A DNA stretch of 64,000 bases from Monosporascus cannonballus. Lineage: Eukaryota > Ascomycota > Sordariomycetes > Xylariales. The position numbers and the translations under genes are program-made. Each line of letters starts with the position of its first letter. Position 1 is the stretch's first letter. Under the pieces are notes generated by a model, which saw nothing but the letters and a program-made list of their open reading frames with translations, did not search any database and was not told the DNA's origin. Of the stretch, positions 11,500 through 25,070 are shown piece by piece. The DNA lies in assembly GCA_004154925.1 (NCBI GenBank), contig QJNS01000282.1, positions 30,938-94,937 of the forward strand, in the 5' to 3' direction.

Positions 11500-14400
11500 G
11501 CGGCATTGATATATTGGCAGAGTGGGCCTACTCCATGTGGGGTGTGGGCGGTCCCGCTTCTGCGGGGCACGCGGGGAAATGCTTGTTTTATTTGGTAAGG
11601 TACGTACTAAGTGCTGTAATGGACTCTGAGTATGTACCTAGGTACCTTGTGGTAACAGGAAATTGGGAGGCAAATACGAAGCATACAAGGTATGTCTGTA
11701 CATGTGCATGTTGTTTCCCGTAATTAGCATAAAGAGGCAGAGGCATTCAGAGGAGGGAACATGCACGCGTACAGAAGACTACCTTCGCCAATATACTGGT
11801 AAGTGACAGCGAAATGCCCTATGGTCAGGGTTCCCCCACGGAATACAGACACGGGAATCTCGGTGTACTTGCTACCTCGGGAGTGGAGATAAAGATGTAC
11901 CGACTGACGGATAGGGCTGGGCAATGGGGGTCTCCGGGTTTCCTGCATGGGGCCATAACTTATTAGTAAGGTGATCTCCGTGGTGGATGCGTGTTTCCTT
12001 GGCTGGATATCCATGTGGTATGTAGGGGGGCGCGGCTGCATGGGAATACAAGCACAGGGCCTCTAAGCATACGCCCTACATACCTCCTACGTGCCTACCG
12101 TCTCATACCTCATACGTATACGTGTATTTAACATAGCACGTATTCCTATTACTAATGTCGGTCTGAATGACCTCTCCGCATACAGCACCGCTCGTTTGAT
12201 AAGCTGGAACAGGCTAACATTAGCCCGGAGCTGAGGTAGCAAGCAGCCGTAGTAGCATTGATACGTCAATTAACTTAGGTAAGTCTGTGTAGCTACCCAG
12301 ACCCGAGCCCATTCGCGTTTCGATGTGTTCCTGATTCTGGTGCGAGCTGTGACATCTTACGTGCATGGAACATTAGCAGGTACATTATTCTGTGAATCAC
12401 CATAGGAATGCGGCATCGTTACTGCCAGCCAATAATGTATCTCAGATGCCTACGTGCAGCTAAGACCAACTTTACTTTCTGCCTTTTCGAGCTTCGCCCA
12501 TACGTGTGTCTCGCGTTTCCTCTTTGTGCTACTGCCCTATACGACGCCATTCCCGAAGCCACTAGTGTCTTTGGCTTCTTCCGAACCCGTCTAGCGCCAT
12601 GTATGTGCACCACTAGACACAACGGCATCTCTTAATGCAACCGACGGCAACCGACGAAGTATAGCGGTTGTGCAAGTATGCAGGTGTCGAGAGCCACGTG
12701 CAATCACCGATGGAAACCTATGTGCGTCAGGAGGCATCTGAATATCTCCATGTCGTTGCCATATGACCTCGGTACCTACAGACACAGATGATTATTCGAA
12801 TCACATTACCGCGGATTTGTACTGCCTTCTTTGGTTATAGTGTCAATATCTGACCAGCTTGCGGAATAAGCAACATCTAACCGGTGTACCACGGTCAAGA
12901 ATGGTGGGAGGGACATCTTCGACTCTATGGTGGATGGGCATGCTAGTCAGGTGCACCCATGTAGGTCGGATTTTGTCTGCCATCAAGCACTGCGGAAAGC
13001 GTGACGAAAATGTTCAATATGCTTAAGTATTCATTTGGGGCCGTGATTTTAGTTAATCCACATGGTTAATGCGGACGGTGGCCGATCTCACGTGCATATC
13101 GGGTTACCTACCTAGGTAGGCAGTTAGGGAGATGGAAAGATCTGTTGCATATCACAGAGCGCAGCTACCTATTTGCATGTAGGGGCGGAAACCTTAACGC
13201 CCGGCACGGATTTGGATGCCGGCCAGATGCCTGGGAGCGATAGATAATGTAAAGGCCCATAGGAGGACGAGATGATAATAAGCCGTCATGCCGGTTACAG
13301 GCATGGTATGCATGAGACTGCAGCAGCCGCCTGAAAGGGCCATTATTTTTCTGGCAGATAGACAATCGCAAAGTCAAAGGCAATAGCATAGGTTGGCTTA
13401 TAAAATGAAAGTTCTGGCCCGGCCAGAAAGGAACGCGAGAGGACGGGCTGCGTCCCTATAATATATGAGACCTGACGAGAAAGGGTCTAGCGAAAGGATT
13501 TGTCCTGTACGCCAGCATGCTGGAAGGGACTGGTGGTCAAAAACTACGTGGTTGAACTGAAATGGGACTATCATAGAAGTCTGCGTCCAATCTTTCAATG
13601 CCACAAGCTAATGTAGTAGGCTGGGTGTTCAGATAGAGCTTGTAGTGGGCACTTACTTCGAGTCGGAGGTTGATTACCTAATGCAAGGTAATTACCGCAG
13701 TGCTACAAAAACGTGAAGTGAGCATTGGTGAAAGTGCCACATATATTAGTAATATGTTTGTGTTGATTGTAACCGGATATCAAACCTACAGTTCACAAGC
13801 CACGTGCGATAGAATTGTGGCGATACGGTTTAGCCGTATACGTACTAGTGTCACAAATTTATCGATAAGTTATTCAATAGGAAGTGAGGCTTAGTCAAAC
13901 AAGTCCAAGGGCCGGCTGCCTTTGACTGGCTGCCGAATCCTTTCTTTGATCAGCCTCTAGTACTACCTACCACTCCCCAGAGCGAAATTTGTTGCTTCAT
14001 CATCAGAACAACAATAATATCATCGGCGACTTGACAACCCGGCCGTTCTAAGGACACGACTGCCCTTTTCTTGAGTCGAGCCTGGAACGTCTTTTGTGTT
14101 ACACGATTCCGTTGCTTCTGATTATTTTGCCACTTACCGGTCGCCTTTGCGCCCGTGGTCGTCACCACGACTGCGATCGCGTCTCCTGGCCCCGTTCCGA
14201 CGCTTGTATAAACGGCTGTCGCCTGCACTCTGCAGATGTCTGTACCGACATCTATGGCACACTGACCCGGCGCATTCACGAGTGCTTCTACTTGTCACAA
14301 CATCGCATACCACGGTGCCATCGCCATTTTGCGGCTTGAACTTGCCACACACTCTCTGACCGCGGGCTCGAGGCGCGCTGTTTCCTCTCTTTCACTTCGC

Positions 14401-14589
14401 GATTCGTTGATCGCTCTTATAGTAATACATCTGTCCCTCGATTACAACCACTTCAGCCGCCTAGTCTAGATCACTCTCTGCGATCCTCACTCCATTCCTG
14501 TGCTTACCACGATAGGGTGGGCCTGGTGACATTGCAGTGATTTCATAGCCGTATCCATATTCGCATTCGCCTCTTCCCGCCTTCCTACA

Positions 14590-17500
14590 ATGGCTGATTA
14601 CGATGAGGGCTACGAGTATGAGGAGGAGTACGGTGACGAGAACAACATTACCCCTGAGGATTGTTGGACCGTCATTTCCTCATATTTCGACACAAAAGGT
14701 CTCGTCTCGCAACAGATCGATTCCTTCAATGATTTCCAGGAGACCACCATCCAAGAGCTCATTGATGAGTATTCCCATCTCAGTCTTGATGAGAACAATC
14801 CGCCTCCGGAGAACGGCCGCGAGATCGCTGTCAAACGTTATGAGATCAAGCTCGGAGGCATCACTATTTCCCGGCCCGTCATCCATGAGAGTGACAGCAC
14901 CTCGGCCCCGCTACTACCCTACGAATGCCGCGACCGTAACCTGACCTATGCGAGCCCTATTTACGTCAAAATGGATACTAAGATCACCGCCTGTATCGAG
15001 GAGCCAGTCCCCCTCCACGAGATGGACGCCCAGCAACAAGACGAGTATGCTAGGACGGGTCAGGAACCCACCCGCTTAGTCTGGGAGGAGGCGCCGAACA
15101 CGATGCAAAGCACTGATCCCTCTAAGGATAATGCCGCTGTCTTTATCGGCAAGCTCCCAGTTATGATCAAGTCTAAGGCGTGCCATCTCAGTCGCGAGAC
15201 CGAAGATGACCTCTTCCTGCTCAATGAATGTCCCTACGATCAGGGCGGTTACTTCATCATCAACGGAAGTGAAAAAGTTCTTATTGCTCAGGAACGCTCT
15301 GCCGCCAATATCGTCCAGGTCTTCAAGAAGGCCCAGCCTAGCCCCTTCTCCTACACCGCCGAGATACGAAGCGCGTTGGAGAAGGGTTCCCGCCTCATTT
15401 CCTCCCTCATGCTCAAGCTGTACTCCAAAGGTGATTCCTCTAGAGGAGGAGCGTATGGACAGACCATCCACACCACCTTGCCGTACGTGAAATCGGACCT
15501 TCCAATCGCCATTGTCTTTCGAGCCCTGGGCGTCGTTAGTGACGAGGAGATCCTGAACCACATTTGCTACGATCGAAATGACAGCGTGATGCTGGAAATG
15601 TTGCGACCGTGTATCGAGGAGGCCTTCTGTATACAGGACAGAGAGGTGGCGTTGGATTATATCGGGAAGCGTGGGAATCAGACGACAGGTATGACACGGG
15701 ACCGTCGTGTGCGAGCCGCCAGGGACATTCTTCAGAAGGAGATGCTCCCACATATCTCACAGGGGGAGGGTTGCGAGACCAGAAAGGCATTCTTCTTGGG
15801 TTACATGGTGCATAAGCTCTTGCAATGCGCCCTCGGTCGGCGCGATACCGACGACCGTGATCATTTCGGCAAGAAGCGCCTCGACCTTGCCGGCCCGCTG
15901 CTCGCCAAATTATTCCGCAATATCGTCCGTCGACTGACTCAGGAGATCACGATGCATCTGAAACGATGCGTCGAACAAAACAAGCTGTTCCAGATACACA
16001 TGGCTGTCAAGCCGCAGATCGTCACAAACGGTCTGAAGTACTCGCTCGCCACAGGCAACTGGGGTGACCAGAAGAAGGCGATGAGCTCTACCGCCGGTGT
16101 ATCACAGGTCCTCAACAGATATACCTTCGCGTCTACCTTGTCGCATTTGAGGAGAACGAACACGCCGGTTGGAAGAGATGGGAAGCTCGCCAAGCCTCGC
16201 CAGCTCCACAATACGCATTGGGGCCTGGTGTGTCCGGCCGAGACACCCGAGGGTCAGGCCTGTGGCCTGGTGAAGAACTTGTCTCTGATGTGCTCTATCA
16301 GCGTGGGTACATCTACCGAGCCTATTATTGACTACATGATTACCCGCAACATGGAGGTTCTCGAGGAGTACGACGCCGCACGCTACCCTAATGCTACCAA
16401 GATTTTCTTGAACGGCTCCTGGATTGGTGTGCACCAGGATCCGAAGTCTCTCGTCAGGGACGTCCAGCAGCTGCGCCGAACGAATCAGATACCGGCTGAG
16501 GTCTCGTTGATCCGCGACATCCGCGACCGTGAGTTCAAGATCTTCTCGGACGCCGGTCGGGTCATGCGCCCCTTGTTTGTCGTCGAACAAGAGGACGACC
16601 CCGATAGGGGTGTCGAGAAGGGCACCTTGGTGCTTACAAAAGACATGGTACGTCGGCTCGAGATGGATCAGACGCTTCCACCCGGGAGCGATGAATTTTT
16701 CGGCTGGCAGGGACTTGTGAACGAGGGTGTCATCGAGTACCTTGATGCTGAGGAGGAAGAGACGGCCATGATCTGCATGACCCCGGAAGATCTTGAGACG
16801 TTCCGGTTGGCCAAGGCAGGCTACGAGGTGCAGGCGGACAATGGGGACGAACCGAACAAGCGGGTCAAGACAAGGATGAACCCAACCACCCACACGTACA
16901 CGCATTGCGAGATTCATCCTAGCATGCTCCTGGGCATTTGTGCTAGCATTATCCCTTTCCCAGACCATAACCAGGTACGTTCTATGTCTTGCATGGGTAT
17001 GGTTTCTTGCTGACCTCTGAACTAGTCGCCCCGAAATACCTATCAGTCTGCTATGGGTAAACAGGCCATGGGTTTCTTCCTTACCAACTACTCCCGTCGG
17101 ATGGACACCATGGCGAATATCCTCTACTACCCACAGAAGCCGCTGGGCACCACCCGCTCCATGGAGTTTTTGAAGTTCCGCGAGCTCCCGGCCGGCCAGA
17201 ACGCCATTGTCGCCATCGCTTGTTACTCGGGATACAACCAGGAAGATTCGGTTATCATGAACCAGAGCAGCATCGACCGAGGCTTGTTCAGGAGCCTGTT
17301 CTTCCGCTCATACTCGGACTGCGAGAAGCGCATAGGAATAAACACGATCGAGACGTTCGAGAAGCCTTTCAGAGCCGATACGCTGCGTCTCAAGCAGGGC
17401 ACATACGACAAGCTCGACGATGATGGAATCATTGCCCCGGGTATTCGCGTCTCTGGAGAAGACATTATCATTGGAAAGACCTCGCCGATCAACCCAGAAA

Positions 17501-18484
17501 ACGAGGAGATGGGCCAACGGACTAAAGTGCACGTTAAGCGGGATGCTTCGACCCCCCTTCGCAGTACGGAGAGTGGTATTATCGATTCAGTCGTCGTCAC
17601 CACGAACGCCGACGGTTTGCGATATGTCAAGGTCCGGGTTCGGACGACTAAAATCCCGCAGATCGGCGACAAGTTTGCCTCTCGTCACGGTCAAAAAGGA
17701 ACCATCGGTGTAACGTACCGCCAGGAAGATATGCCCTTTACGAGGGAGGGCATCACGCCCGATATCATCATAAACCCGCACGCCATCCCGTCGCGTATGA
17801 CGATTGCTCACTTGATCGAGTGTCTCCTCAGCAAGGTCGCGACGCTGAAGGGGATGGAAGGCGATGCAACGCCTTTCACGGATGTCACTGTGGATTCCGT
17901 GTCGAACCTCTTACGCGATCATGGCTACCAGTCGCGCGGCTTCGAGATCATGTATCACGGCCACACGGGTCGCAAGCTCCGATCCCAGGTCTTCTTTGGC
18001 CCCACCTACTATCAGCGCCTTCGGCATATGGTCGACGATAAGATTCATGCCCGGGCTCGTGGTCCTGTGCAGATCATGACCCGTCAGCCAGTAGAGGGTC
18101 GTGCTAGAGATGGCGGTCTCCGTTTCGGTGAAATGGAGCGCGATTGCATGATCGCTCACGGTGCGGCCGCCTTCCTAAAGGAGCGTCTGTTTGAAGTATC
18201 AGACGCATTCCGAGTCCACATATGTGAAATTTGTGGACTGATGACTCCTGTAGCGTAAGTTTGGACCTCCATGGTTTACTGGTTTTGTTGGACTTAAGCG
18301 GGGACTAACGTTGTTGCATAGGCAATTGACCAAGCAAACATTCGAATGCCGGCCTTGTCGGAACAAGACGCGGATTGCGCAGATCCATATCCCCTATGCA
18401 GCTAAGCTGCTTTTCCAGGAACTGCAGGCGATGAATATCGCTTCTCGCATGTTTACCGATCGATCCGGTGTGTCCATCCGTTAA
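14590..18484 (+). CDS. RPB2: DNA-directed RNA polymerase II subunit RPB2
   Basis: The second-largest subunit of RNA polymerase II forms the catalytic centre with RPB1 in the nucleus. Three exons, 14590-16974, 17026-18254 and 18322-18484, encode 1258 aa, a normal length for RPB2. The N-terminus is acidic and tyrosine-rich ([18 protein letters not shown]). Other hallmarks are [16 protein letters not shown] at about residue 547, [26 protein letters not shown] at about 1008, and the C-terminal zinc site CEICG (about 1193) with CRPC encoded by the last exon. Introns are 51 and 67 nt and GT-AG. The N-terminal sequence and length fit Pol II rather than the Pol I or Pol III paralogues. The gene is intact, and its upstream region is pyrimidine-rich as is usual for strongly expressed fungal genes. 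Confidence 0.97.
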
Positions 18485-19998
18485 GGGTGGACGGCATCTA
18501 AGCTCTTAATGATTTTTGATAATGGAGCGAGGCCATTCTGCCTTCTCTATTAGTCGCATTTGGGTCGGCGTTTCGTCATCACTATACATCCACCGTTAAT
18601 GAAACCGCTTGGGCATCTCGACGCCAGGGAAACGGACTGCGGGTTACAGGCGAAAGGGTATTAAGTTATGGGTTGTATGCTGGCTGCATGTTCTGGAATC
18701 CGTAGGCTTTGATTTAAACAGAGCGAGGCGGGTGCCTGTATAATAAATGCAGGCTTGTTAGATCCTTGACTGAAAAAAAATTGAGATTACAAGTGGAAGC
18801 TGCCGGGGCGTTTCCAGTCACCGCCCTGGAAATCATCCTATATTAGGCCCGCATCCGGGCAAGGTCGCCATTCATATTCCATTCAAAAGAAACCGTGGAT
18901 AGTTGTTGGTCTCGGTGACGTCCTGCTGCTCCCAGCATTCACTTCCTCATACAGGGTCGATCAGCAGAATATGGGTTGAGGAGATGATGACATAGCACGA
19001 AATGACGGAAGCGGCAGCATTGGGGCAGTTATTGGTAGGGTAGTAATAGGCTAGTTGCAGTGCAGTACAAAATCCAGGCAAAGGGGGGCGAAGAAATAAT
19101 GGTTTTCCTCCTTTGTCAGCTAGTCTGTTAATTATCCATGGCGCTTTTCCCATTCCCCATTCCCCATTCCCTATCCCGTCTTGCTGTTCGTCTGTGATGT
19201 CGTCGGCTCGGTTGGCTGCTATGCTAGCCCGTGCCATCCCCCGCCCCCTTCCTCGGCTGTGTTAAGCCCCCCTTTTGATACATTACGCATTTTCATGTAG
19301 CATTGCCCCTCTTCACCTACGTATGTTCCAGCCCCAGCAAACGCGGGCGATTTTATCTTTCTCGACAACCCCGAGTCTAGCTTGACCTTCCATACCTCGG
19401 ACGCTGGGCTATTTCTACCTGACAGCCTCGGATGTGCCTGTTGTACTGGCTGCTGGTCTGCGGCTGCTGCCAGATGATCTTTGGGTCCCGGACTATTGCG
19501 AGTTTGCGGCGTAGTATTCTATCGCTCCTGGAGGCCGCTGAATACTGGCCATTTATCGATTTGGTCTTAGTGTCGAAGCTTTCTCCGGACCCGGCTCCAT
19601 GGAATTGCTTGGGTTGCAGTCGGTAGAGACTGTGCAGCTGGCCACGGCCAGTTTCCCCCTTTTAGTAGGTATCCATCACCGCCGTGTCTCCAGAAAACGT
19701 ACACCCCCTCTCTGTTAGTATGTTGTCCATAACATGTTATGTTATCTGTATTTAAATGCGCGCGCTCTCCGCATTTGGCATTCACACATATCCGACTTGT
19801 TCGCCGGGCAAAAATGGAACCATCCCTTTCTAACGCGGAAGTCTATATACAAGTGGGGTTGTCTATGCTGGGAGAATCCCCATTCTGGGTTCCACTACTG
19901 GCAACCACATAAGAACAATGGGGAGCATACGCAAAACCGCTACGAGATCACATGAAACGGGTACTGGATCACAGTACAACGCCTTCAATTGGATTGAC
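18485..19998. other. Intergenic region between convergent RPB2 and histidine phosphatase genes
   Basis: Contains both 3' flanks. A run of eight or nine A lies near 18773, and a small CATTCCC repeat near 19150-19170. No coding sequence or RNA gene was recognised. Confidence 0.5.
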
Positions 19999-20866
19999 CT
20001 ACGAGGCAGGGGGCAGCTCATCGGGGACGGCGTCGTCGGGCAGGTCGGAACCCAGCACGACCTCCTGCGTCCAGCTCCAGCCGAGCCCGCCCCCCTTCTC
20101 CTTGGTCGACGGGTGCTGCACGAGACTGTACGCCTCGCCGCCGCCGCCGTTGTGGTCGGTCGCTGACCCCTGCCGCGGGCCGAAGTCGAAGACGCGGTAG
20201 TCAGCGTTGAAGTAGTAGCACCCCGTGACGGCGAGCCGCAGGAACCCCGAGTGGGAGACGACAACGATGACCTTCTCCGGCCGCGCGTACAGCCTCCCGA
20301 GCGCGGCTCGCGCTCGCGCCAGCAGCGCCGCCCTGCCGAAGTGGTGGTGGCTGGCGGCGGGCGACGTCTTGTCCGGGAAGACCGGGTCGAGTGCCGAGAA
20401 GTCGACACCGGGGAACTCCTCGGCCAGCTTGGAGGCGGGACTCCCCGTGTCGCACGGCTTGGCTGAGTTTTCTGTGGGGAAAGATGCGAGTAAGTAGGCA
20501 TACCAACAGAGGAGTCTTACCCCTTAGAGGTACGTACCCTGCCAACCGGCATCGGCTTCGATCTTGACCCCCTTTTCGATGAGCCAGTCGAGGGATCGCA
20601 GGGCTGTTTGGATGGTTCTCCGCATGGGGGAAACTACGATCAAACCCGCCTCTTGGGCTAGGGGATCCTCCATAAGACCCTTTCGTAATGCTAGACATTG
20701 GTTCTGACCCAGCTCGGTGAGATCCGGATCGCGGATCGAGTAGTCCTCTAAATGGGGATCAGCCAGAAGAGGGAAATGCCTCGAGATTTTGGCAAATGGA
20801 GATGGGCTTACTGGTCTCGTTATGCAAGGCCTGTGCATGACGGATTAGTATAAGCGTAGGAGGCAT
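19999..20866 (-). CDS. Histidine phosphatase superfamily protein (phosphoglycerate mutase-like)
   Basis: The model has three exons, 20866-20812, 20747-20538 and 20471-19999, giving 245 aa. The start is the ATG opening MPPTLILIRHAQALHN, because this exon carries the RHA motif with the phospho-accepting His10. Exon 2 has the usual DPDLTELGQNQC and SPMRRTIQTA segments (second arginine and pocket), and exon 3 has VVVSHSGFLR with the second catalytic His near 162. No signal peptide is seen, so it is probably cytosolic. The family covers mutases and varied phosphatases, so the substrate is unknown. The C-terminal 60 residues, rich in Gly, Asp and Pro, are not conserved family sequence. It is divergent from CTNNBL1, sharing a promoter region of about 600 bp. 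Confidence 0.88.
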
Positions 20867-21473
20867 CTTGCTAATATGGCTTCATATGGTGTAAGTGAAT
20901 GTGTAAGGGACACAGAACTCTCGTAGCGGACGAACGAGTGTTCAGAAGGAAACGGTGGATATCTGAGACGACGTCCCCAAAACCTTATCGACCCCTAAGT
21001 TGACGAGGGAACTGTTAGCTGATCAAGCACGGCAAAGAACAACTATAGTGAGACCGATAGCCCTTCTCTCTCAAAGTGACGTATGACTCCTTCCTTCCAT
21101 GTTTCTCTGAGACTGGTACGAGTATTGGGATGGAGGTCAGTTCACCAGCCACACAATTTCTACTTCGTACAGTGTCACTCTGATCTACACTGTGTCACAA
21201 TCAAGTACGGAAGAAACCCAGTATACAGTGTCGTTAGAACGTAAATACTGGGTAGCCATGTACCACCTCTTGGTAGTAGGTACCTACGCTATGGTGGATA
21301 AATTAGCGCTGCTAGTAAAGTAGCTTAAGCTTCATAAGTAATTAGAAGTAAATAAAAACATTAAACGCAGTAGGGAGAGCATCTACATGCAAGGCCGCGC
21401 TTATCAGAGAGAATCATCATCAATTGAATACAACTGAATACACCTCCATGCCTCCTTTTCCCGCATTGTCGAG
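20867..21473. other. Divergent promoter region, histidine phosphatase / CTNNBL1
   Basis: About 600 bp between two divergent starts. It holds the perfect palindrome GTAGGTACCTAC at 21276-21287. Nothing else was recognised. Confidence 0.45.
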
Positions 21474-23392
21474 ATGACTAGTATCGACGAACTTTTTAAG
21501 GTGAGTTATACGATTGTTTAAAGAGCTTCTCCCTTTGCGCCACCATGTTCGCTAACACCGTGATCCGCCACAGGCGTCGGGTGTAGGCAACAAGCGCAAA
21601 CTAGAGCCACTTCGAGATCCGAGTAAGGTCCTTTCCCATCTATCCTCGCCGTAAACATACTCACGTATTCTCTGCAGACCAAGTCTACAAGTCCGCGCGC
21701 CTTACTCCGGAAGGCCATAGCAGCCGACAGGCGCGCGTCGACGACGAGCGACCGGACGAAGACACCGAAGCCGGGCCTGCCCCGCCGCCAGAAGAAGGCG
21801 CCGAAGATGGCGACTACGGCCCGGAACTACCGCCGGACGACGACGACGACGACGATGACGAGGGCCGCTTCTTCGGCGGAGGCATTACGGCGCAGGAGTC
21901 CGAGGTGCTCGACTACATGAACGAGAACGACAAGTCCGCCGCCCCGGCCGTGCCCGACAAGTTCGACGCTGCGTGGCTGCGCAAGACGGCCCTCAACTTC
22001 GAGAAGCGCATATCCAAGAACGCCGAACTGCGCGCCAAGTTCGAGGCCGAGCCCCAGAGGTTCATAGCCAGCGAGGCCGACCTGGACTCCGAGATCAAGG
22101 CCCTCTCCATCCTCGCCGAGCACCCGGAGCTGTATCCCGAGTTCGCCAAGCTAGGCTGCGTGACGAGTCTAGTGGGCCTGCTGGCGCACGAGAACACCGA
22201 TATCGCCATCGACGCCATCGAGATCATCAACGAGCTGACGGACGAGGACGTCGCCGCCGACGACAACCAGTGGGATGCCTTCGTCAACGCTCTGATGGAA
22301 GCCGACCTGCTAGGGTTGCTCGTTTCCAACCTGGACAGGTTAAGCGAGAGCGAAGAAGTCGACCGGAGCGGCATCTACTACGCGTTGAGCATCGTGGAGA
22401 ACCTATGCGGGCGGACAGAGACAGCCGAGCAAGTGGCGGAGAACGAGAAGCTCCTGAAGTGGCTCCTGCGGCGGATACAGATCAAAGAGACGCCAGTAGG
22501 CCAGAACAAGCAGTACGCGGCCGAGGTCCTGGCGATAATGGTCCAGACGTCGTCCAGGAACCGGAGGAGACTCGCGTCCCTGGACGCCGTCGACACCATG
22601 TTACAGCTCGTGGCTGCCTATCGAAAGCGCGACCCGGAGAAAGGGAGCGAGGAAGAAGAGTACATGGAGAACCTCTTCGAAGCGTTGACATGTCTAGTGG
22701 ACGAGCCGGAGGGCAAGGCCAAATTCGTGGAGGCCGAAGGCGTCGAGCTCTGCCTGATCATGCTGAAAGAAGGCAAGCTCAGCAAGGCCGCGGCACTGCG
22801 CCTGCTGGACCACGCCACGGCCGGCACCGCAGGGACCGAGGTCTGCCAGAAGATCGTCAACGCCGGGGGATTGAGGAACACCTTCACCCTATTCATGAAG
22901 AAGAACGATAACCAGACGACCGAGCACCTCATCGGCATCTTCGCCTCCATGTTACGGTACCTCCCGGCCGCCTCGGCCGAGCGGATAAGGATGCTGGCCA
23001 AGTTCGTCGAGAAGGACTACGAAAAGACGGAGAAGCTAGTCAAGCTGCGGAGGGATTGCACGGCACGGATCAATTCGGTGGATGATACAATACGGGCAGA
23101 ACAGGCGAAGGCGACGGCCGGGCAGAAGGAGGAAATGGCAGACGAATGGCTCTCGAGGCGGCTGGATGCTGGCCTGTTCACGTTGCAGACTCTGGACGTG
23201 ATCCTGGCCTGGCTCGTGGCCGAGGACGACGGCGCCAGGAAGAGGATACAACAACTACTTGCCGACCGCGACGAGACGTTGCAGATTATTAGGGCCACGC
23301 TTCAGGAACAGCTCGAGGGCATGGACACGGAGAACGCAGAGAGCAAAGAGCACAGGGAGATGTTGTCAACATTGGTGGAATTCCTACAGTAA
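21474..23392 (+). CDS. CTNNBL1: Beta-catenin-like protein 1 (armadillo-fold splicing-associated protein)
   Basis: Three exons, 21474-21500 (27 nt), 21574-21622 and 21678-23392, encode 596 aa; human CTNNBL1 is about 560. The first exon encodes MTSIDELFK. A short basic segment (NKRKLE) follows, then an acidic linker with a run of eight Asp, then GRFFGGGIT, the recognisable start of the CTNNBL1 helical domain. The remainder is armadillo-like helices (ILAEHPELYPEFAKLGCV, INELTDEDV, LVDEPEGKAKFVEAEGVELCL) and a Lys/Glu-rich C-terminus. Animal homologues associate with the Prp19/CDC5L spliceosome complex; the fungal role is inferred from that. The gene converges on VMA10 with a 250-bp gap. Confidence 0.93.
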
Positions 23393-23642
23393 TCGTCGAT
23401 AGGAATATCAAAAAGAGAATAACAAGACTAGGTTGGCCTGGCCTAAAGTCAGGCAACGCAACGCATCGCATTAGAGCCATCCCAGTTCATAGAACTTCAT
23501 CGTAGCGTCCCCATTAATATGTCGATGCGTGTCCACTTGTAGACTTGTATCACAGCTCGCATCCCCAGCGCTGGCCGTTCCTGTACGTGCGAGACTGCGC
23601 TCGTGTGAAAGAGAGGGCGCCGATAATTTGCCTTCTACCGAT

Positions 23643-24421
23643 CTATGCGGCCGAGGGGGGCACGGGCTTGACGTCCAATACGGCCTTGAGCAGGTCATCG
23701 ACGACCTTCCTCTGGCTCTTCTTTCCGGCAGCCTGGATCTCCTGGATCTTGGCGTCGGCCTCCCGGTTGGCCTCGTCCTCGGCCTGCCTGTTCCCTTGCG
23801 TGTGCTGTAGTCGTAGTAGAAGAATACCCAGTTAGCCGCGTGTGCCTTTGTTTGTGAGCCGGAAAAAGGTAGATTTCGACATGCGAATACGGGGATGGAT
23901 GGATGGATAGCCAGATGGAGGGCTGTTTACCTCGGCCTCGAACTTCTTGAATTCCTCTTCCTTCTTCTTGCGGTAGGCATCTACCTCCTTCTTGGCCTCG
24001 TCTCGGGCCTCCCGTACTCGTTTGGTCCGGTCTGCGGATTTTGGGTCGCGTCGGTTAGATAGAGCACTGCGTGTGTAAGAGAGAGGGCCATGTCTTCCGA
24101 CGTACATTCGCGAGCTGTATGGGCGGGAGAGGGTCACGTGTTAGCGACGGAATTCTATGGTACCATATTTATGGCATGTTGGAAGTCAACGTGCCTTTCT
24201 GGACGATCTTGGACGCCTCCCGCTCGGCCTATCGCGTCGTTCGTGTCAGCCCAGACTTGTAACTATTGATACGATAGCCGCTTGAGCGTTGGCGTCTCAT
24301 ACATCAAGCAGGGTCTGAATGCCTGCCGAGTTTTGGGCCGACTGCGTTGTGATGTCCAAGGTTAGCCTCGATGTTCTCAATGTGATTAGATACAGTGTCT
24401 ATTGTAGGATGCGCATACCAT
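23643..24421 (-). CDS. VMA10: V-type proton ATPase subunit G
   Basis: Subunit G is part of the peripheral stalk of the vacuolar proton pump. Six coding exons are needed: 24421-24419 (ATG only), 24341-24303, 24228-24195, 24114-24106 (9 nt), 24031-23931 and 23804-23643, together 115 aa, the usual length. The product begins MSAQNSAGIQTLLDAERE, continues VQKAREYRTKRVREARDE into a Lys/Glu coiled coil, and ends LLKAVLDVKPVPPSAA. Intron 3 starts GCACGT after AAAG, so it is a GC-AG intron; without it the conserved KAREYRTKR cannot be built. Phase is kept throughout. It is divergent from PET117. Identity is very secure; the small exons should be checked with RNA reads. Confidence 0.92.
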
Positions 24422-25070
24422 CTTTCCGTACGATAAAGTCGCGGTGGTGGTAAAGATTGGTTGAGGTCAAAAGCAAGTAAACACGGGGACGAGAGTATAT
24501 TGTCTTGTGTTGACCAAGCTTTGGATAAGAGGGGAGATGGATGAGATGTGCTTGTATAGGAACCAGTGCGTCTCACTGGGAGCTCTGACGATATTAACGT
24601 TGCTAACTTACAGTCCCACGGGGTCCGGATGCACGCGGCTAAGTACTTTAGTGTATGTAGTACCGTAGGTAGCCCTTCTGAGCCGCTAAGCTGCGCCTAA
24701 AGCCAGTTGACCTAGTGCTAGGTAGGTACTGATCTAGTGCTTGGGGAAAGGGGAGGCACTAAGTTACAAGTACCTGCCTGGTAGGCCGATTCCCGAGGGT
24801 TTGGTCCACCTGTTACAGTGAACCTTCCGAGCTCTCATGGGAAACTGCATGTTACGACACGCCAAGCATAAAGTACCTCCCGCATAACTGAGGGAAACCG
24901 ACAGGGAACAATCAGCGAATGCACGCTTACTTACATATGCACTTAGACGCATGTCGGCATTCATGTCATCCAGTATGGCAGACCTTCCGAGAAATCGTAC
25001 CAAAAGAAAAAAAAAAAGAAGACAATCAAGCTCGATTCGTCCGCAGATCCGGCCTGCAACAAGCGTCAAT
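24422..25070. other. Divergent promoter region, VMA10 / PET117
   Basis: About 650 bp including the VMA10 5' leader. It contains CTAGGTAGGTACT-type repeats near 24718-24732 and an A-rich run near 25005-25020 just ahead of PET117. No gene was seen. Confidence 0.45.

Larger units (their letters stand above)
10079..14589. other. 4.5 kb intergenic region
   Basis: No frame here gives a convincing protein and no tRNA or rRNA was seen. The left end holds the GH2 promoter and the right end a pyrimidine-rich stretch that is probably the RPB2 promoter. In between are a long hairpin (11419-11499) and perfect CCTAGG-centred palindromes at 11634-11645 and 13107-13120. Base composition is normal, unlike the left-hand block. 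Confidence 0.5.

Noticed and set aside
16102..16968. 288-codon frame antisense to RPB2
   Set aside because: Shadow of a strongly conserved coding exon; no family resemblance.
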